From NCBI GenBank assembly GCA_020402745.1, contig JADBYZ010000012.1, forward strand, positions 62,001 to 126,000: DNA of 64,000 nucleotides. The letters are read 5' to 3'. This DNA comes from Phenylobacterium sp. Its GTDB lineage: Bacteria > Pseudomonadota > Alphaproteobacteria > Caulobacterales > Caulobacteraceae. The notes beneath the pieces are model-generated. The model was not told the DNA's origin and ran no database searches. It saw only the letters and a program-made list of their open reading frames with translations. Each line of letters opens with the position of its first letter. Within the stretch, counting starts at the first letter, position 1. Below are positions 60,247 through 64,000 of the stretch, one piece after another. The position numbers and the translations under genes are program-made.

Positions 60247-61302
60247 TCACTTTCTCGGAGATGGCGGGGCGCCCGGTCGGGGCGAGGTTTGAATGACCCT
60301 CAGGGTGGAAGGGGTCTCGAGGGCTGTCCTGAAGGCAGGAACGACTTCCGGCTCGGCAATGTGCCATTCAACGACCCTGCCCCGGGCGGCGCGGTTCGGC
60401 CGTTGGGACTGGTTGTGGATTCCCTTCCACAGGAACTGGGCGAAATTCGACTTTCGGGCCCGTCGATCCAGGCCCGCATAGCCGGGCCCCTTCGCCTCCA
60501 GAAGTTGCCGGCGGGGGTCCCATACGGCGCACCCATCGAACCTCACCGCCTTCTCCTCTGGATTGCGCACGACATAGTCGAGGCCGGGCGCCCCGGTGAT
60601 CTGGTCCTCATAGTCCTGCGTCCAGGCCTTGTATCTCGAAAACGTCGGATCCCGCTCCCAGCCGCCGTTGACGTGGCAGGTAGGGTCGATCTGGCGCTGG
60701 CCCGCCGCCACCTGTTCCGCCCTGGGAATGGCGCCGTCCTTCCACTGGTCTATCGAACGGACCTGGGCGGGGGGTTCGGGCTTGTCCTCGCCTGTCATCC
60801 GCAGTTGCTGTTCGGCGAAGAGCCGCTCGACCTCGTCGGCGCTCCGGACAAGTCGCCCGTCCCCGAGCTCGAACCAACCCCCCGCCCTGGGGGTCACCAA
60901 ATTGAGGGGGCTTGGAAGGTCGGTAATGTAGGCGGGGCCCCGGATTGGGTTTGGGATCGGCGTGTGCGTATCGAAGAAGCCTCCGCCGTGCGCATCTGGC
61001 GGCGTCTGGCCGACGGGGATCGGCATGGCGACCCGCATGCCGGAGGGCGTCGCTTGGACCGGCGGCTGATAGGCGAACTGGATGACGTTCGACCCAGGTC
61101 CCGCGGTCAGGTTCCGGGCCCCGGGGGCGTCTTCTTCCCAAGGCCCTGCCGACGGCGTCCCCTCGCGGGCGCCGAAAAAGGCGTCGTAACGCGCCTGCCG
61201 CGCCGCCTCCCGATCCGCCCGGACCTGAGCCGGTGAACGCCGGAACCATCGGGCCAGGTCGTCGCCCTCGAGCTGGGAAGGATCGGATTGATATCGCCGC
61301 AT
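60247..61302 (-). CDS. Polymorphic toxin with Tox-REase-5-like C-terminus
   Basis: A 351-residue protein. The first 50 residues are a charged helical leader (A-R-W-F-R-R-S-P-A-Q-V-R-A-D-R-E-A-A-R-Q); 60-200 is Pro/Gly-rich linker. From about 225 the domain has V-R-F-D-G-C-A-V-W-D and Q-L-L-E-A-K-G-P-G-Y-A-G-L, the D and E-x-K of the restriction-endonuclease-like Tox-REase-5 family, then F-L-W-K-G-I-H-N-Q. It likely cuts DNA of rival cells after delivery by a secretion system; no delivery genes lie in view. Confidence 0.68.
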   Translation of the reverse strand: MRRYQSDPSQLEGDDLARWFRRSPAQVRADREAARQARYDAFFGAREGTPSAGPWEEDAPGARNLTAGPGSNVIQFAYQPPVQATPSGMRVAMPIPVGQTPPDAHGGGFFDTHTPIPNPIRGPAYITDLPSPLNLVTPRAGGWFELGDGRLVRSADEVERLFAEQQLRMTGEDKPEPPAQVRSIDQWKDGAIPRAEQVAAGQRQIDPTCHVNGGWERDPTFSRYKAWTQDYEDQITGAPGLDYVVRNPEEKAVRFDGCAVWDPRRQLLEAKGPGYAGLDRRARKSNFAQFLWKGIHNQSQRPNRAARGRVVEWHIAEPEVVPAFRTALETPSTLRVIQTSPRPGAPPSPRK

Positions 61303-61431
61303 GCAGGCCTCCGCGTTGGGAAGGGACCCTACCCCTCAGGCGGAGGCTTGGCAAGAACAAAACAAGAACAGCCCCCTGGGCCCATTGTGGGCTTGGGCGG
61401 GCGTCCGGGTTGATGTCGCCGCCCGGAGGGC

Positions 61432-61551
61432 ATGATCAGGCCCTCAGCGCTGAGGCGGCCGCCCCACATCGACGTCCGCAATCCCTGGCGCTCGCGCATC
61501 CTTTCGGCCGTCCTCTTCGACACGGTCGCCGTCTACGAGGCCTCCTGGTAG
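61432..61551 (+). CDS. Possible small protein (39 aa)
   Basis: An ATG at 61432 directly after GGAGGG opens a 39-residue frame, M-I-R-P-S-A-L-R-R-P-P-H-I-D-V-R-N-P-W, then R-I-L-S-A-V-L-F-D-T-V-A and E-A-S-W. The good ribosome-binding site and protein-like, amphipathic tail support it; nothing else does. The remaining bases of 61303-61699 hold no gene and should include the receptor promoter. Confidence 0.35.
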   Translation: MIRPSALRRPPHIDVRNPWRSRILSAVLFDTVAVYEASW

Positions 61552-61699
61552 TTGAGAGGATCAGCGCCATGTGCGTAACCGCTGCGGCCTCACCTGCGAT
61601 GTCCGCCCTGCCCCCTGTTCGCACCAATCTCTTCCAACTGTGACTGAACTGACATACGAACGCGCTAACGCCCGACCTTTAGAAAAAAGCGAGGTTGAA

Positions 61700-64000
61700 A
61701 TGTTGCGTCGATCGGTTCGTGGGCTGGCTTTGTGCACGATGTGCACATCTGCATTGCTTCCTTTTTCCGGCGCAAGTGCGCAGGTCGCTGGAGGCCAAGC
61801 GCCCGCTGCGAGCTATATTGAGGAACTGATCGTCACCGCACAGAAGCGCGAACAGCGGACCCTCGACGTCCCGATCGCCTTGACCGCCTATACCGGAGCC
61901 TTCCTGGACGAGATCGGTGTCCAGGAGTTCGAGGAGCTTTCCCTCTTTGTCCCGGGTTTCGAGGTCCAGAACCAGTCGCCCAACAATCCCGGCTTTGTGA
62001 TGCGCGGGATCACATCCGATGACGGCGGCGCCACGGTCGAGCCCCGCGTGTCGGTCTTCCAGGACGGCGTTTCGGTCTCCAAGTCGCGCGGCTCGTACAT
62101 CGAGCTGTTCGACAACGCCCGCATCGAAGTCGCCAAGGGGCCGCAATCGACCCTGTTCGGGCGCAGCGCCCTGATCGGCGCCGTCAATATCGTCCAGAAC
62201 AAGGCTGACCCTGGCGGCTTTGCCGCGGCGGCGAAGTTCGAGGCCGGGAACTTCAACTATCGCGGCCTCGAAGCGATGGTGAACGTGCCGCTGAGCTCCA
62301 CCCTCGCCGTTCGCTTTGCCGGCCGTGTCAAGCAGCGTGACGGCTTCGTCGAAAATGTCCTCGGCGGCCGCGACTTCAATTCCACCGACACCAACGCCTA
62401 TCGCGTCGTTCTCAAGTGGCAGCCGAGCGATAACCTCGATGCGGACCTGATCTTCAACTACGAGGAGAACAACCCGTCGGGAACCTCATTCAAGTCGCTG
62501 ACCTATCTTCCGACCGACCCTCTGACGGGCAAGGTCCTGGGCGACCTGGGGCGGAATTCCGGCGCGGCCCTTGCGAGCAGCGACGGCTTTGCCGGCGGTC
62601 GCGACCTTGGCCTGGAGCGGACCACCTGGGGCGTCACCGGTCTCGTGGACTACCGGATCAGCGACACGCTGCGCCTGTCCTCAATCAGCGCGTTTCGCCG
62701 CTTCAAGTCTCTGGAAGTGTTCGATGCGGACGGCTTCTCCCTGCCGCTCTTCGTCTTTGCGGAGGACGCGCGCGGCGACCAGTACAGCCAGGAATTCAGG
62801 ATCAACTACGAGGGCGGCGAGCGCCTGAGCGCCTTTGCCGGCGTCGGGTACTTCTACGAAGATGGATCCCAGGCCGTTCCGCTTCAGTACAACGAGCGCG
62901 TGTTCGCCGCCCGCAACGCGCCCCTGGCCGGCCTGGTGGGGTTCACGCCGCCGAACGTGCCCTCGATCAACACCATCAACTCGGCGGCCGCCCTCAGCAC
63001 GCTGAAGCTGGTTCACCGCGAGACCTTCCAGAACTATGGGCGCACCACGTCGTATGATGTGTTCGCCGATGCGACCTACAAGGTCACCGACCAGTTCGAG
63101 GTCTCCGCCGGCATCCGCTACAGCAACGACGACAAGCGCTCCGGGTACCGCGGCACGCTGGATAATGGCGGGTCCATCCTGACCAGCGGGTCGGCGGCCA
63201 ACGCCGCCAATCCAGCCACCGCGCGTGGTATCTTCCTGCAGTCCACGCCGGGCGGGCTCGCCCAGTATAGGTCCTTCTCCGACTCCGGGGTGACCTACCG
63301 GGTGGTGGGCCGCTACGCCGTCTCAGACGACATCAGCCTGTTCGCCACCTATTCGCGGGGTCGGCGTCCGGAGGTTCTGTCGCCGGCGGCGCCGGTGGCG
63401 CCGCAGGGAAATGTCCGCTTCACGGCGGTCGCCGCCGAAATCGTCGACTCCTACGAGGCGGGCGCCAAGACCCAATGGCTTGACCGAAGCCTCTCGCTTG
63501 AAGGCTCCATCTATCGCTTCACCTATACGAACTTCCAGACAAGCATCCAGACAGCCCCGGGCGTCTTCCAGACGATCAGCGCCGGCGACGCCTCGTCCAC
63601 CGGCTTCGAAGGCCAGTTCAACTGGAAACCCACTGGCCAGCTGTCGGTCTTCGGCACCTATGGCTACAATAATGGTCGGTTCGACAATGGTCGCTTCAAG
63701 GGCAACAGCTTCCGCCTCTCGCCTGACCATACGGCCTCATTTGGCCTCAACTTCACCGTGCCTGTTTGGGAAGGCGATCTGAGCTTCCTGCCGACCTATA
63801 CTTGGCAATCCAGGGTCTTCTTCGACAACGACAACGACATCCCGGCGCTGCAGAGCACCGGGGACCTGATCCAGGATGAGGTGCAGGGGGCCTATGGTCT
63901 TCTGAACCTGCGCGTGTCCTACCAGCCGACCGATGCAAACTGGCGGGTTGAGGCATCTGCCTCTAACCTCCTTGACCAGGAGTACATCAAGGACGCCGGC
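61700..64000 (+). CDS. TonB-dependent outer-membrane receptor (partial)
   Basis: 767 residues are seen and the frame is still open at the window end. A signal peptide covers residues 1-27 (L-A-L-C-T-M-C-T-S-A-L-L-P-F-S-G-A-S-A-Q). The TonB box-like I-E-E-L-I-V-T-A-Q-K-R-E-Q follows, then the plug (L-S-L-F-V-P-G-F-E-V, R-I-E-V-A-K-G-P-Q-S-T-L-F-G-R-S-A). After it come repeated beta strands of a 22-strand barrel. It imports a chelate or oligosaccharide; the ligand is not told by the neighbours. GAGG lies 6 bp before the ATG. Confidence 0.93.
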   Translation, partial: MLRRSVRGLALCTMCTSALLPFSGASAQVAGGQAPAASYIEELIVTAQKREQRTLDVPIALTAYTGAFLDEIGVQEFEELSLFVPGFEVQNQSPNNPGFVMRGITSDDGGATVEPRVSVFQDGVSVSKSRGSYIELFDNARIEVAKGPQSTLFGRSALIGAVNIVQNKADPGGFAAAAKFEAGNFNYRGLEAMVNVPLSSTLAVRFAGRVKQRDGFVENVLGGRDFNSTDTNAYRVVLKWQPSDNLDADLIFNYEENNPSGTSFKSLTYLPTDPLTGKVLGDLGRNSGAALASSDGFAGGRDLGLERTTWGVTGLVDYRISDTLRLSSISAFRRFKSLEVFDADGFSLPLFVFAEDARGDQYSQEFRINYEGGERLSAFAGVGYFYEDGSQAVPLQYNERVFAARNAPLAGLVGFTPPNVPSINTINSAAALSTLKLVHRETFQNYGRTTSYDVFADATYKVTDQFEVSAGIRYSNDDKRSGYRGTLDNGGSILTSGSAANAANPATARGIFLQSTPGGLAQYRSFSDSGVTYRVVGRYAVSDDISLFATYSRGRRPEVLSPAAPVAPQGNVRFTAVAAEIVDSYEAGAKTQWLDRSLSLEGSIYRFTYTNFQTSIQTAPGVFQTISAGDASSTGFEGQFNWKPTGQLSVFGTYGYNNGRFDNGRFKGNSFRLSPDHTASFGLNFTVPVWEGDLSFLPTYTWQSRVFFDNDNDIPALQSTGDLIQDEVQGAYGLLNLRVSYQPTDANWRVEASASNLLDQEYIKDAG

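Noticed and set aside
1-64000. CRISPR array
   Set aside because: No regularly spaced identical repeats found on reading; the only clustered repeats are the ATGACGG doublets at 21753-21847. The Cas4-like nuclease sits in a phage recombination operon, not beside cas genes.

Overview
The window looks like a chromosomal segment of a GC-rich alphaproteobacterium, most likely a member of the Caulobacterales (Caulobacter, Phenylobacterium or Brevundimonas type). This placement is inference: it rests on the GC-rich codon use, the gene types (DUF2189, MmcQ/YjbR, a TonB-dependent receptor) and the DUF2924/serine-recombinase cassette. No rRNA or marker gene is present to prove it.

Layout. (1) 1-4012: a worn 4-kb patch between two partial copies of an IS481-type transposase in the same orientation. 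It holds a PaaI-type thioesterase, a cupin protein, a broken TetR-type regulator and a decayed alpha/beta hydrolase, then an intact Mpo1-like/DoxX pair. Two copies of the palindrome GTGATA-N4-TATCAC lie at the divergent promoters and are the probable operators of the TetR protein. (2) 4043-7948: ordinary chromosome with an enoyl-CoA hydratase, a HigBA toxin-antitoxin pair, a DUF2189 membrane protein, msrA translationally coupled to a YjbR gene, and tRNA-Ser(GGA).

(3) About 7941-55553: an inserted element of about 47.6 kb. It begins at the 3' end of tRNA-Ser and is closed on the right by a diverged copy of the last tRNA bases plus about 255 bp of tRNA-flanking DNA. Left to right it holds a KorB-like protein/serine recombinase/DUF2924 cassette and an XRE repressor with an ImmA/IrrE protease, divergent from two unknown genes. 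Next comes a replication-recombination module: RecA-like ATPase, ssDNA-binding-like protein, SF2 helicase, Cas4-like nuclease, primase/SF3 helicase and RuvC-like resolvase, with a striking 16-bp inverted repeat. A complete HK97/GTA-style packaging, head and siphovirus tail module follows, including a canonical -1 frameshift site in the tail chaperone gene, then cell-wall hydrolase, holin-like and tail-fibre genes. At the right end, on the opposite strand, is a six-gene defence-type island: HTH protein, SNF2 helicase with a large N-terminal domain, DUF4391, type III-like Mod methylase, type III-like Res, and a GIY-YIG/DUF4357 protein. These genes overlap or nearly abut and probably form one operon.

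(4) 55887-64000: chromosome again, with a nucleotidyltransferase, a YqhA/UPF0114 membrane protein, a lipoprotein, unknown proteins, a probable Tox-REase-5 toxin with its downstream immunity gene, and the start of a TonB-dependent receptor that runs off the window.

The phage module looks intact, so the element is probably a functional or recently functional prophage carrying a restriction-like cargo. The best candidates for something new are the defence island, the unknown gene pair next to XRE/ImmA, and the inverted-repeat origin candidate.
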